Shown here: positions 16,110 through 24,869 of the stretch, one piece after another
How the letters are laid out: each line of letters begins with the position of its first letter
Numbering within the stretch: position 1 is the first letter of the stretch
From: Frigoriflavimonas asaccharolytica
Lineage (GTDB): Bacteria; Bacteroidota; Bacteroidia; Flavobacteriales; Weeksellaceae
Length of the DNA stretch: 38,600 bases
Assembly (NCBI RefSeq): GCF_013294015.1
Contig: NZ_JABSNO010000028.1
Span: forward strand, 1 to 38,600
Reading direction: 5' to 3'
Made by a program: the position numbers and the translations under genes
Notes under the pieces: model-generated
Databases searched by the model: none
Told to the model about the DNA's origin: nothing
Seen by the model: the letters and a program-made list of their open reading frames with translations, nothing else

Positions 16110-18632
16110 TTAGTACATAAACGTCAAACCTGCTCCAAAACCATAATCACTGTCATAGTTTGTGGATATTGCTACGTATTTTTGTACTATATATTTTAGA
16201 CCAATGTTATATTCCATATCAGAATTTATCATAAATCCACCGCGAATTCTGGGCGAAATTGGGATGTTTTCACGTCCTAATTCCAATATCACTTTTCCAT
16301 TTTGATCTACATTTGCGTCTGCCATTATTAACATTGGCAATAGATAACGAACTCCGGCAATTGCTACATTTTGATTTTTAGGCATAACCTCTTGACCAAA
16401 CAAAGTTTTCTTCATATCGTCCATTTTTGCACTTCTGAAACCTACGTAAGGCATTGCCCATTGGTATTTTCCTAAAAATCTACCTACTTTTACTGTTCCT
16501 TCATATCGGCTGAAATCATAATTAGAACGAAATTCATTTATATTCATCCATCTTGATCCAAACATTGTCATATTTTCAAACTGAAAACTATTTGATGACA
16601 CATCCAGCATTGCTGTAGTATTCACCATTCTGTTCTTACTTAAAAATTGTTTGTAAGAGGCTTCTTTATCTGGTAACTGTGGATTTGGTGCTGAATTTTC
16701 GTAAGAAAAAACACGACCCATTCCCGTCATCATATGGTACAAAATATGGCAATGAAAAAACCAATCTCCATCTTGGTTTGCAGCAAATTCTATGGTTACA
16801 GTTTCCATTGGCGCAACATCTATAACATTTTTCAAAGGTGCATATTCTCCTTTGGCGTTTACAATTCTAAAATCATGACCGTGAAGGTGCATTGGGTGAC
16901 GCATCATTGAATTATTATACATGGTAATACGAACAACCTGACCTTTTTTAATTAAAATTTTATCGCTTTCTGCTACAGTTTTATTATCTAAAGTCCAGAG
17001 ATAATTACGCATATTTCCTTCTAATGTAAAATTTAATTGTTTCACATTATCGGTAGGTAAAATAGTTTTAAAAGGCGATTTCAACATATTATAATTAAGA
17101 CGCTTGATGGTTTTTTCCTCTGAAGAACCCATGTCCATCTTGCTGTGATCCATCTCCATTTTTCCATTGTCCATTTTCATGTCAGACTTCATTTCCATTT
17201 TGCTGTGATCCATTTGCATTTTGCCATCTTTCATTTTCATGTCAGATTTCATATCCATTTTACTGTGATCCATTTGCATTTTGCCATCTTTCATTTTCAT
17301 GTCAGATTTCATATCCATTTTGCTGTGATCCATCTGCATTTTCTCATCGTCCATTTTCATGTCAGATTTATCCCCCATCATTTCCATCATGTGATTCATC
17401 GTTTTCATACGCTGGCTTTCAGATAATTCTGGGTACATTACTTCATTCATATCCATTACCTGATTTCCCATTTTCATCGTCATGGGTTTCATATCGCCAC
17501 TCATTTTCATCATGCCGTTCATCATTTTCATCCCTTCGAAAAGATTTAATCTTGGCAAGTTTGGTGCTTGCACTTTTTCACCATCTCCTAAATAAAGCGA
17601 AGCAAAACCCTGCCGATCTTCTGAAGTGGCTCTAAATTCGAAACTTTTATTTGCAGGAATAGTTACTTCAATATCATAAGATTCAGAAACACCTACAATA
17701 AGACGATCCACTTCCACTGGTTCTACCTCATTACCATCACTTCCAATTACCGTTATTTTTCCACCGCCATAATTCAACCAAAAATAAGAAGACGAGGCAC
17801 CATTCGCGACACGAAGGCGAACTTTATCTCCCGCTTTCAAGTTTTTGTAATCTGATGAAATAGCGCCGTTAATGAGGAAATTATTGTAATAAACATCACT
17901 TACATCCATGGCTTCCATTCGTTTCCATTCATTGAGTAATTTTGTTTTGAAATAACCTTTACCAATGGCTTCGCTATAACTTTGTACTGTACCTTTTTTG
18001 ATGGCGTACCAATCAGTTTGATCCATGTGAAGTCGGCGCATGATTTGTTTAGGATTACTCGCTGCCCAATCTCCTAAAAGGACAGGAATATCTGCCGCAA
18101 ATATTTTTTCTGGCTGACTTTCTCTTTTCTTGAACACCAAAATTCCATTCATCCCAATCTGTTCTTGCGTACCTTCGTGAGAATGATACCAATACGTACC
18201 GTTTTGCGAAATTTTAAATTTATAAAGATGCGTTTCCCCAGGTTTTATTTCTTTTGTAGTGAGATAAGGAACACCATCCATCTCATTAGGTAAAATAACA
18301 CCATGCCAATGCAATCCTGTGTTTTCCTTTTTTAATTGATTGTGCAGGTAAATTTCTGCAGTGTCTCCTTCTGTAAAATACAAGGTTGGTGCTTGTAATT
18401 TGCCATTTGTGAAAATTGCTCGACTTGTATGACCATTAAAAGTTACGACGGTATCTTTTACATATAAATCATAACGCACCGTTTTGCCACCCATGGAAAT
18501 TTTTCCACTTTCATCATTTTTTGTTTCCGATTTTTTTTCCATATGCATGGAATGATCTTGAGCAAAACCCTGAACCGAGACCATCACAAAAAGAATGAAA
18601 TAAAACTTTAAATTATGTACTCTATTTCTCAT
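16110..18632 (-). CDS. Copper-resistance multicopper oxidase with Met-rich insert and C-terminal CopB-like barrel
   Basis: This 840-residue exported protein has a signal peptide at 1-24 (cut near GFA-Q). The multicopper oxidase domain carries HWH at 108-110 and WYHSH at 148-152. Its C-terminal copper ligands are HPMHLHGH (about 577-584) and HCHILYHMMTGM (about 625-637), so type 1, 2 and 3 sites are complete. It probably oxidises periplasmic Cu(I), like PcoA/CopA oxidases. Residues about 411-508 are Met/Lys/Asp/His-rich tandem repeats of the MDHSKMDMKSDMK type, which bind copper. Residues about 665-840 look like amphipathic beta strands ending FMY, similar to the C-terminal part of the outer-membrane protein CopB/PcoB. 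The gene overlaps the DUF305 gene by 11 bases. Confidence 0.85.
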   Translation of the reverse strand: MRNRVHNLKFYFILFVMVSVQGFAQDHSMHMEKKSETKNDESGKISMGGKTVRYDLYVKDTVVTFNGHTSRAIFTNGKLQAPTLYFTEGDTAEIYLHNQLKKENTGLHWHGVILPNEMDGVPYLTTKEIKPGETHLYKFKISQNGTYWYHSHEGTQEQIGMNGILVFKKRESQPEKIFAADIPVLLGDWAASNPKQIMRRLHMDQTDWYAIKKGTVQSYSEAIGKGYFKTKLLNEWKRMEAMDVSDVYYNNFLINGAISSDYKNLKAGDKVRLRVANGASSSYFWLNYGGGKITVIGSDGNEVEPVEVDRLIVGVSESYDIEVTIPANKSFEFRATSEDRQGFASLYLGDGEKVQAPNLPRLNLFEGMKMMNGMMKMSGDMKPMTMKMGNQVMDMNEVMYPELSESQRMKTMNHMMEMMGDKSDMKMDDEKMQMDHSKMDMKSDMKMKDGKMQMDHSKMDMKSDMKMKDGKMQMDHSKMEMKSDMKMDNGKMEMDHSKMDMGSSEEKTIKRLNYNMLKSPFKTILPTDNVKQLNFTLEGNMRNYLWTLDNKTVAESDKILIKKGQVVRITMYNNSMMRHPMHLHGHDFRIVNAKGEYAPLKNVIDVAPMETVTIEFAANQDGDWFFHCHILYHMMTGMGRVFSYENSAPNPQLPDKEASYKQFLSKNRMVNTTAMLDVSSNSFQFENMTMFGSRWMNINEFRSNYDFSRYEGTVKVGRFLGKYQWAMPYVGFRSAKMDDMKKTLFGQEVMPKNQNVAIAGVRYLLPMLIMADANVDQNGKVILELGRENIPISPRIRGGFMINSDMEYNIGLKYIVQKYVAISTNYDSDYGFGAGLTFMY
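17131..17370. repeat. About four tandem copies of a 60-bp in-frame repeat
   Basis: Period-60 copies at 17161-17220, 17221-17280 and 17281-17340, with partial copies on both sides, encode the 20-residue Met/His/Asp/Lys repeat of the multicopper oxidase. Copies 2 and 3 differ by only a couple of bases, so they arose or were homogenised recently and could vary in number between strains. Confidence 0.9.
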
Positions 18633-19104
18633 TTTGTAATCTTTTTATCATTGTTTTCATTTCTTCAATTTCTTTTTTTTGAGCAGTGATAATACTTTCT
18701 GCTAATTTTTTTACTTCCGGATCTTTTATATCAGCACGTTCACTTGTTAAGATAGCAATTGAATGGTGTGGAATCATTGCTTTCATCCAAAGCACATCGC
18801 CAACTATAGGACTTTGCGTACGAACTAAACCTAACGGAGCAAAAAATAGCCCTATACTTCCAACGATGATCCCCAGATTTTTTTGCTTATTCTTATACAT
18901 TTTGCGCATGAAGAAAAACATTATTAAAGCCATTGCCGAAATTCCAAGACAAACCATATAGAATCTCGTAAGACTGAAATAAACGTGATCCAGTTCATAT
19001 GTATTGAGATACATTGTAATGTACATTGCTACAAAAGAGGCTGCGAGCATCCACATAAAGGTTGAATACGAATTGTCTTTTTTGTGTTCCATTGAATTTT
19101 CCAT
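18622..19104 (-). CDS. DUF305-domain membrane protein
   Basis: This 160-residue protein has three hydrophobic segments (about 14-32, 44-65, 76-96) and then a DUF305 helical domain with the signature MIPHHSIAIL at about 109-118 followed by ADIKDPEVKKLAESII. DUF305 is a ferritin-like four-helix family common in copper-resistance clusters. The His pair and the methionines may bind metal, but its biochemical role is not established. It is ten bases downstream of the CopA ATPase gene and overlaps the multicopper oxidase start, so all three are one transcript. Confidence 0.85.
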   Translation of the reverse strand: MENSMEHKKDNSYSTFMWMLAASFVAMYITMYLNTYELDHVYFSLTRFYMVCLGISAMALIMFFFMRKMYKNKQKNLGIIVGSIGLFFAPLGLVRTQSPIVGDVLWMKAMIPHHSIAILTSERADIKDPEVKKLAESIITAQKKEIEEMKTMIKRLQNEK

Positions 19105-19114
19105 AAGTTTAATT

Positions 19115-21607
19115 TTAAATATTTATATTTTTTAATCTTAAAGCATTCCCAATTACTGATACCGAACTGAAACTCATTGCCAAAGCCGCTATCATGGGTG
19201 ATAAAAGTATTCCAAAAACAGGAAATAATGCACCTGCAGCAATTGGAATTCCTAAAATATTGTAACCTAATGCAAAAAATAAGTTTTGCTTAATGTTTTT
19301 CATCACGGCATCGCTTAAATGGCGTGCTTTTACTATTCCATTTAAATCACCTTTTACTAAAGTGATCATTGCGCTTTCTATGGCGACATCTGTTCCAGTT
19401 CCCATGGCAATTCCTACATCACTTTTTGCTAAAGCAGGTGCATCATTAATTCCGTCTCCTGCCATTGCTACAATTTTTCCATTTTTTTGAAGTTTTTCTA
19501 CTTCCTGTAATTTATTTTCGGGCAACATTCCGGCTTTAAAATCCGTAAGATTTAATTCTTTTGCAACTGCTTGTGCGGTATCGTGATTATCACCTGTAAG
19601 CATTATCACTTGAATTCCTTTTTCCTGAAGTTCTTTGATGGCTTTTGCACTGGTCGGTTTTATTTTGTCAGATATCACTACATATCCTGCAAGTTTTGCA
19701 TCAACAGATAAATAGGAAACTGTTTTTCCTTGTTTTTGAAAGCCCTGCACTTCGGCTTCTGCCTCTTTAGAAATTTCTGCCTTTGCATAGTCCATCATTT
19801 TGGCATTCCCCAGATCTATTTTTTTTCCGTTAATTTTTCCTTCTACACCTTTTCCAGTAACTGCGCTAAAATTATCAGCGTTTAAAATTTCTGTATTTTG
19901 CTCTTTCCCATATTTTACGGTTGCTTCTGCAAGTGGGTGTTCACTCAATTTATTTAATGAAGCGATGAATTGCAAAACCTCTTTTTCTGAAAATTCTTGT
20001 CCAAAAGTGCCGATCTTTTCCACCGTTGGTTTTCCTTCTGTAATAGTTCCAGTTTTATCAATAATTAGGGTATCTACTTTGTCCATTCTCTCGAGTGCTT
20101 CGGCATTTTTTATCAAGACACCATTTTGTGCGCCTTTACCGACTCCCACCATTATAGACATTGGCGTAGCCAAACCTAAAGCACAAGGACAAGCAATAAT
20201 TAAAACTGCAATGGCATTTACAAAAGCAAATACATAAGCAGGTTCTGGACCAAAAATTGCCCAAACTACGAAAGTAATTAATGATATAAAAACAACAATT
20301 GGCACAAAATATCCAGAGACAGTATCTGCTAATTTCTGAATGGGTGCTCTGCTTCTGCTTGCATTATTCACCATTTCAATGATTTGAGAAAGTAAAGTAT
20401 CTGCACCAATTTTTTCGGCTTTCATTAAAAAAGACTGGTTTCCATTAATGGTTCCACTGCTTACTTTATCATCAACACTTTTATTTACAGGAATTGGTTC
20501 TCCTGTAATCATGGATTCATCTACGGTGGTTTGTCCTTCTTTTATAGAACCATCTACAGGAATTTTATCGCCTGGTTTTACCCGAAGAATATCACCTAAA
20601 ACAATTTGATTGATCGTCACTTCTTCTTCAACACCATCTTTAACTCTAATGGCACGATTTGGTGCTAATTTTAATAATTCTTTAACCGCAGAATTGGTTT
20701 GACTGTGGGCTCTGGCTTCTAAAACCTGCCCTAATAAAACCAAGGTTAAGATTACAGTTGCTGCTTCAAAATAAACATGGACTGCACCAGTATGCGTTTT
20801 AAATTGCGCAGGGAAAAAATCTGGAAACAGCATCCCAAAAATACTGAAAAGCCATGCTGCACCTGCGCCAATACCAATAAGCGTAAACATATTAAGATTC
20901 CATGTTTTAATACTTTTGTATGCTCGCTCAAAAAACATCCATGTTGCATAAAACACGACTGGAATAGAAAGTATCAACTGTACCCAGTTCCAGTTCTTTT
21001 GTTCCATCAATTTATAGAGCGGATTGTTTGGAATCATTTCACTCATTGCCATCAAAAAGATAGGGACGGTAAAAATTGTAGCAATCCATAGTTTGCTCAA
21101 TAATTTTTTGTAGGTTTTTTCTTCCGCAGAAATATCAACTTTCATTGGCACGAGATCCATTCCGCAGATCGGGCAACTTCCGGCTTCATCTCTGATGATT
21201 TCTGGATGCATTGGGCAAGTCCATTGTTCAAAATTGGACGTGGTTAATTTTTGTTCTTCGACAAGATCCATACCGCAAACAGGACAATCTCCCGCTTTGT
21301 CATAGGTTTTTTCGCCTTCACAATGCATAGGGCAGTAGAAAGTTCCGTTGCCACTTTTCGGTTTATCTTTTTTAGTTTTTGGCTCTGGCTTTTCGCCTAA
21401 ATTGTGAATACTATATTTTCCACCATCATTTTTCATGGCTTCCTGAAGTTTTTCCAATGGAATATGTTTTTCCATTTCAATACTTGCTTCGGCTTTTTCT
21501 AAATTTACAGATGCCTGGGAAACACCTTCAATTTTGGAAAGAGTTTCTTCTACGTGCTTTCTGCAACCGTCGCAGGTCATTCCATGTATTTGGTAGGTAT
21601 GTTTCAT
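19115..21607 (-). CDS. copA: Cu+-exporting P1B-1 type ATPase
   Basis: This 830-residue inner-membrane Cu(I) pump has an N-terminal HMA domain with GMTCDGC at 9-15. Two heavy-metal-binding (YHS-like) units follow: YCPMH...CPVCGMDL at about 91-115 and CPMHPEI...CPICGMDL at 131-152. The membrane site is CPC at about 473-475, the phosphorylated DKTGT aspartate is about residue 517, and GDGINDAP lies near 715. The last two helices carry the P1B-1 signature: NI after ALGY (helix 7) and the MSFSSVSV segment (helix 8). Doubled CPMH/CxxCGM units after an HMA are typical of Bacteroidota CopA. It is followed directly by the DUF305 and oxidase genes. Confidence 0.95.
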   Translation of the reverse strand: MKHTYQIHGMTCDGCRKHVEETLSKIEGVSQASVNLEKAEASIEMEKHIPLEKLQEAMKNDGGKYSIHNLGEKPEPKTKKDKPKSGNGTFYCPMHCEGEKTYDKAGDCPVCGMDLVEEQKLTTSNFEQWTCPMHPEIIRDEAGSCPICGMDLVPMKVDISAEEKTYKKLLSKLWIATIFTVPIFLMAMSEMIPNNPLYKLMEQKNWNWVQLILSIPVVFYATWMFFERAYKSIKTWNLNMFTLIGIGAGAAWLFSIFGMLFPDFFPAQFKTHTGAVHVYFEAATVILTLVLLGQVLEARAHSQTNSAVKELLKLAPNRAIRVKDGVEEEVTINQIVLGDILRVKPGDKIPVDGSIKEGQTTVDESMITGEPIPVNKSVDDKVSSGTINGNQSFLMKAEKIGADTLLSQIIEMVNNASRSRAPIQKLADTVSGYFVPIVVFISLITFVVWAIFGPEPAYVFAFVNAIAVLIIACPCALGLATPMSIMVGVGKGAQNGVLIKNAEALERMDKVDTLIIDKTGTITEGKPTVEKIGTFGQEFSEKEVLQFIASLNKLSEHPLAEATVKYGKEQNTEILNADNFSAVTGKGVEGKINGKKIDLGNAKMMDYAKAEISKEAEAEVQGFQKQGKTVSYLSVDAKLAGYVVISDKIKPTSAKAIKELQEKGIQVIMLTGDNHDTAQAVAKELNLTDFKAGMLPENKLQEVEKLQKNGKIVAMAGDGINDAPALAKSDVGIAMGTGTDVAIESAMITLVKGDLNGIVKARHLSDAVMKNIKQNLFFALGYNILGIPIAAGALFPVFGILLSPMIAALAMSFSSVSVIGNALRLKNINI

Positions 21608-21647
21608 AATTCTATTTATAAATTTTGTAAAACCTTTCTTAAAGATT

Positions 21648-21785
21648 TTATTTTCCTAATATTTGCAAAACAATTACACCAAGTATAATTACGCCTATAA
21701 AAGCGTACAAACCGTAACTGAACCATTTTTTTAGGTTGCTTTTTTTCTGTTTACTTTCATTTCCTGTTTTGCAACAATCTTTCAT
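21648..21785 (-). CDS. Tiny single-pass membrane protein with CC motif
   Basis: The preferred form is 45 residues, starting [15 protein letters not shown] (ATG at 21783-21785) and ending in one transmembrane helix ([20 protein letters not shown]). An in-frame ATG at 21834-21836 would give 62 residues, but the extra part falls inside a large palindrome that looks regulatory. The vicinal cysteines near the start could bind Cu(I). It lies 40 bp upstream of copA and is probably the first gene of that transcript. No named family is recognised. Confidence 0.55.
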   Translation of the reverse strand: MKDCCKTGNESKQKKSNLKKWFSYGLYAFIGVIILGVIVLQILGK

Positions 21786-21801
21786 ACTATTTTTTTTTGT
21801 G

Positions 21802-21865
21802 CCTAACAAAGAGAAAAGGTATTTAGAATAATTCATGTGAATATTTCACCTTTTCTCTCATTAGG
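21802..21865. promoter_or_regulatory. 64-bp interrupted palindrome upstream of the copA unit
   Basis: The left arm CCTAACAAAGAGAAAAGGT (21802-21820) faces ACCTTTTCTCTCATTAGG (21848-21865), its near-exact reverse complement with one indel. Between them a smaller palindrome, ATTCATGTGAAT, sits at 21831-21842. It lies just after the terminator of the upstream gene and before the copA unit. That suggests an operator for a dimeric regulator, or an RNA leader structure. The nearby HMA-AraC protein is one candidate regulator (inference). Confidence 0.5.
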
Positions 21866-21884
21866 ACTTAAATTTTCCTCTGAT

Positions 21885-21914
21885 AAAAAATGATCTGACT
21901 ATGAATGCAGATCA
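21885..21914 (-). terminator. Intrinsic terminator after the DUF3347 gene
   Basis: TGATCTG (21891-21897) and CAGATCA (21908-21914) form a perfect 7-bp stem with a ten-base loop. On the minus strand it is followed by six T residues (21890-21885). It stands 21 bases beyond the stop of the DUF3347 gene and divides the copper region into two transcripts. Confidence 0.75.
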
Positions 21915-21934
21915 CATTTCAGAATTTTAAATTC

Positions 21935-22495
21935 TTATTGAATTGCTCTTTGAACTTTACCACAGGTAAGCATTTTGCTCCCATAAAATGGATTTTTCAC
22001 TTGATTACTTGTACTTAACCAACTGCTACCTTTATCATACATTGGGCAAAACTGCTCGTACAATTTTACTTTGGTTCCAGTAATGGCAACCAGATCTGCA
22101 ATATCTTTGCTTAATGTTTTAAAATGCTCACTCTGATGGGCTATTTCACTTTTAGAAATATGTTCAGCGTTTTCAGTTGCATCTTCTATGATATCCGCCA
22201 GTTCCTTCTTATTTGCCGCGGAATATTTTGAAGCATTAAATGCCTTTAAAGAAACAGCAAGTTTAGAACCTGCGGTTGCTGCTTTTTTACTATCATCTGC
22301 AACCAAAGCATCTTTCAAATTAAAATAATCGCTCAAGATAACTTCTGCTTTAGCATCGCTTTTCATAGACATTTTTTTTCCATTGTCCATTTTCATATTC
22401 ATTTTGCTATGATCCATTTTACTCATTTCCTGCGCACTGGCAAAAGAAATTGCGAATAATAATACTGCTACTATACTTACTTTAATATTTTTCAT
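21935..22495 (-). CDS. Exported DUF3347 protein with Met/His-rich N-terminus
   Basis: This 186-residue protein has a signal peptide (cut near SFASA-Q). A Met/His/Lys-rich stretch at about 23-47 ([15 protein letters not shown]) matches the repeat units of the multicopper oxidase. The DUF3347 helical domain contains [20 protein letters not shown] and TCG near the C-terminus. The conserved Cys-Pro-Met and final Cys-Gly are likely copper ligands, as in periplasmic copper chaperones associated with Cus-type systems. It is the last gene before a terminator and a paralogue of the genes at 22968 and 23801. Confidence 0.85.
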   Translation of the reverse strand: MKNIKVSIVAVLLFAISFASAQEMSKMDHSKMNMKMDNGKKMSMKSDAKAEVILSDYFNLKDALVADDSKKAATAGSKLAVSLKAFNASKYSAANKKELADIIEDATENAEHISKSEIAHQSEHFKTLSKDIADLVAITGTKVKLYEQFCPMYDKGSSWLSTSNQVKNPFYGSKMLTCGKVQRAIQ

Positions 22496-22513
22496 TTTAT
22501 TTTTTTAAAATTT

Positions 22514-22966
22514 TTATAAACTATCTTTTGTTTTTGTCATCCATTGTACAATTTCATCCTTTTCCGCTTTGGAAAATATAGCATCTCTATGAATGATGGT
22601 GTAGGAACTCATCGGCATTTCACCATCCTTGATCTGATTGACTATTGCTTTCAATTTGCTTTTTTTACGGCGCACCGAAAGAGAATCCCATTCACTAAAA
22701 TTCAATTCTTTTTTACCATCTATAATGTGGTTTTGCAAAAACATTGCAACCGGCTGAACTTTACTGTACCAAGGATAATTGGTATTATTACTGTGACAAT
22801 CATAGCAGGAAGTTTGCAACTTACTTTTAATATTTACCGGAACATTATTTACCGACATAAAATCGGCTTTTGAAGTGGTCTGGCTTTTATTAATTTGCTT
22901 TGGCAGAAATTGAATTAATACAAATGCGATCAATAAAACCGTTGCTATGATTCTGAAAATTTTCAT
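22514..22966 (-). CDS. Haem-binding domain protein (cytochrome c-like CxxCH)
   Basis: This 150-residue protein has an N-terminal membrane anchor or signal (residues 5-21). The haem-binding domain signature is CYDCHSNNTNYPWYSKVQPV at about 54-73, where CYDCH is a c-type haem attachment motif. MPMSSYTIIHRDA follows further on, with a possible axial Met. Family members are periplasmic or membrane-anchored monohaem proteins. It is wedged between two DUF3347 genes, one base from the upstream gene, so it is co-transcribed. It could pass electrons during copper oxidation or reduction; that is inference. Confidence 0.85.
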   Translation of the reverse strand: MKIFRIIATVLLIAFVLIQFLPKQINKSQTTSKADFMSVNNVPVNIKSKLQTSCYDCHSNNTNYPWYSKVQPVAMFLQNHIIDGKKELNFSEWDSLSVRRKKSKLKAIVNQIKDGEMPMSSYTIIHRDAIFSKAEKDEIVQWMTKTKDSL

Positions 22967-22967
22967 A

Positions 22968-23540
22968 CTAGTTCAATTCCTTTTCCATTTTTCCGCAGTC
23001 AAGCATTTCATCACCATAATAAGGATTTCTCACTTCTTTGCTTGAACTCAACCAATTACTTCCGCCATCATACATTGGACAAGACATTTCGTAAACTTTT
23101 GCATCTGCTCCAGTAATAGCGATCATATCTGTAACATCTTTGGTTAGTGCTTTAAAATGTTCTCTTTGATGATCTATTTCACTCATAGAAATATGTTCTG
23201 CATGTTCTTTGGCATCAACAATTATGTCCTTCAGCGTTTTTTGCTGTTGCTCTGTGTAAGTGCTCATATCAAAATTGTTCAATGCAGTTCCCATAGCCAA
23301 TCCTGCTTTTGCGGCATCTTCTTTATTGGTTGCAACTAATGCGTCTTTGATCGTCATATAATCTGCTACAACCTGTTTCGCACTTACAGATTGTGCACCA
23401 GTTGTTGCCATTTCATCCGACTTCATAGAAGAATGATCCACTGCTGTTTCTTTGGTAGACTTATTTTCCTTGCAAGAAAATGCTGTAAGACTCAATAAAA
23501 CTGCTGTTGCAATTGTTACTGTAATTTTTAAATTTCTCAT
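22968..23540 (-). CDS. DUF3347 lipoprotein
   Basis: This 190-residue protein has a lipoprotein signal ending LTAFSC (cysteine near residue 23), then a short DHSSMKSDEM stretch. A DUF3347 domain follows with SCPMYDGGSNWLSSS and NPYYGDEMLDCG. The conserved CPM and CG elements match its two paralogues. It starts 260 bp after the third paralogue, and its stop is one base from the haem-binding gene start. It probably binds copper at the outer or inner membrane surface. Confidence 0.85.
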   Translation of the reverse strand: MRNLKITVTIATAVLLSLTAFSCKENKSTKETAVDHSSMKSDEMATTGAQSVSAKQVVADYMTIKDALVATNKEDAAKAGLAMGTALNNFDMSTYTEQQQKTLKDIIVDAKEHAEHISMSEIDHQREHFKALTKDVTDMIAITGADAKVYEMSCPMYDGGSNWLSSSKEVRNPYYGDEMLDCGKMEKELN

Positions 23541-23800
23541 TTTTTCTTGATTAATGATTAGTATTATTTTAATTAAATTCGAATGTTTACACTTACTATT
23601 TCTTTTAATTAAAATCGAAACTTTTGAAAATATTAATGTTTAATAATCAGATTTTGAACTATTAAATTTTGCCTAACTATTAATATTTAAATAATCCAAG
23701 TTTTGAAAATGGATGATAATTAAAGTTGATTGCAATTTTCTATGAATAAACTTCAATTTTAATAAGAGAAGCGTTCAAACGAATTAAAAATTGAAATGAA

Positions 23801-24271
23801 TTATTTTAGTTCAGATTTCATGCTGCCGCAAGTAAGCATCGAACTTCCATAAAAAGGATTTTTCACTTCCTTTTGTGCGCTTAACCATGATGCATCTTGC
23901 ATAGGACAATAGAGAATAAATACGGAAGAATCTGCTAATTTGAAATTTTTTGCAACCTCAATCATATTACTTGATAATTTTGCAAAAGATTCGCGTTGGG
24001 TTTCTATACTTCTGCTTTCTGCGATAGTAGAAGCATCTTTCCGAAGAAGGTCTAAATTGCCTTCAGACAAAACTTTGTAATCTACCATGGAAGCAGATTT
24101 TATAAATTCATTTGCTGCCTTTGAGGCTTCATCTGAATTATCCATTACCAAAGCATCTTTTATAACGATATAGTTTTGGTAAAGTTTATAAATGGAAGCA
24201 TCAGACTTTTGTGCTGACAAATTTAAGATTGAAAATATTGAGAATATTGCTGTGAAAATTAATTTTTTCAT
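23801..24271 (-). CDS. Short exported DUF3347 protein
   Basis: This 156-residue protein has a signal peptide (cut near NLSA-Q) and goes straight into the DUF3347 domain without a Met-rich linker. The family C-terminus YCPMQDASWLSAQ, NPFYGSSML and TCG is intact. It is the most divergent of the three paralogues. A 14-bp palindrome, TCCAAA-AG-TTTGGA, lies at 24307-24320 in its leader and may be a regulatory site. The 23541-23800 gap after it holds no supported gene. Confidence 0.83.
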   Translation of the reverse strand: MKKLIFTAIFSIFSILNLSAQKSDASIYKLYQNYIVIKDALVMDNSDEASKAANEFIKSASMVDYKVLSEGNLDLLRKDASTIAESRSIETQRESFAKLSSNMIEVAKNFKLADSSVFILYCPMQDASWLSAQKEVKNPFYGSSMLTCGSMKSELK

Positions 24272-24306
24272 TGTAAAAATTTTAGGTTGTTTAGTAAAAA
24301 ATGAAG

Positions 24307-24320
24307 TCCAAAAGTTTGGA
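24307..24320. promoter_or_regulatory. Small palindrome ahead of a DUF3347 gene
   Basis: TCCAAA and TTTGGA are separated by AG, a perfect 6-2-6 inverted repeat. It is 36 bp upstream of the DUF3347 start and downstream of the HYC gene stop. It could be an operator; the evidence is symmetry and position only. Confidence 0.3.
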
Positions 24321-24363
24321 TAAGAGTTGTCATTTTTCTTTAAAAGAAAAACTTTTCTGTATT

Positions 24364-24741
24364 TTAAATTCTAAAATTACGGTATGAAATAAAGAGGGCG
24401 ACACCTACTTTATCTGGTGGTGCGTTTAAGGGAATAGAAAAATAATTACGTTCCAAAACCGTAATCAGAAAATCTGAATAGAAAATCTTGGATTGAAGTA
24501 ATGCAAATGGTGCGTCCGTTATAAAAGAAATATCTGCCTTTTGAGCGACATCAGTTTTTAAAACTTTTATCTGATCTTTGCTGCAGTCTTTCATTTTTCC
24601 TTTACCGCAAATTTTGCAAGTGTTATCAGATTTTGTCAAGGTTGTGAAAACTATATTCATGCAATAATGAACATTATAAACCATTCCAGATGAAAATCCG
24701 AAATAGAAAACTGTGAACATTATTGCAAAAAACTTTTTCAT
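24364..24741 (-). CDS. Small exported HYC_CC_PP-family protein
   Basis: This 125-residue protein has a signal segment (about 1-20) followed by VHYCMNI, then the cysteine group CKICGKGKMKDC (about 42-53) and a C-terminal NAPPDK. HYC, a downstream cysteine group and PP define the HYC_CC_PP family of small Bacteroidota envelope proteins found beside metal-transport genes. The usual CC pair is here reduced to a single C after KMKD. It probably binds copper or zinc in the periplasm. It lies between the AraC-type regulator and the DUF3347 genes on the same strand. Confidence 0.7.
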   Translation of the reverse strand: MKKFFAIMFTVFYFGFSSGMVYNVHYCMNIVFTTLTKSDNTCKICGKGKMKDCSKDQIKVLKTDVAQKADISFITDAPFALLQSKIFYSDFLITVLERNYFSIPLNAPPDKVGVALFISYRNFRI

Positions 24742-24869
24742 ATAAATTTAAAAGAACTTTTTAAACAGAAAATTGATTTGTATCGAAAACAAAATTGTCT
24801 GCTTTATTTTTATCTTGTACAAAGTTAGTATTGGTGAATAAATTTCATTGGTAATATTCGGTTTAAAAT

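Noticed and set aside
17131-17370. CRISPR-like repeat array
   Set aside because: The repeats are contiguous 60-bp units in frame with no unique spacers.
17145-17426. His-rich plus-strand ORF (HFHVRFHIHF repeats)
   Set aside because: It is the antisense shadow of the Met-rich repeat in the multicopper oxidase; the oxidase frame is clearly the real one.
24325-24355. A/T hairpin TTTTTCTTT...AAAGAAAAA as a terminator
   Set aside because: The stem is nearly all A/T and too weak to support as a terminator.
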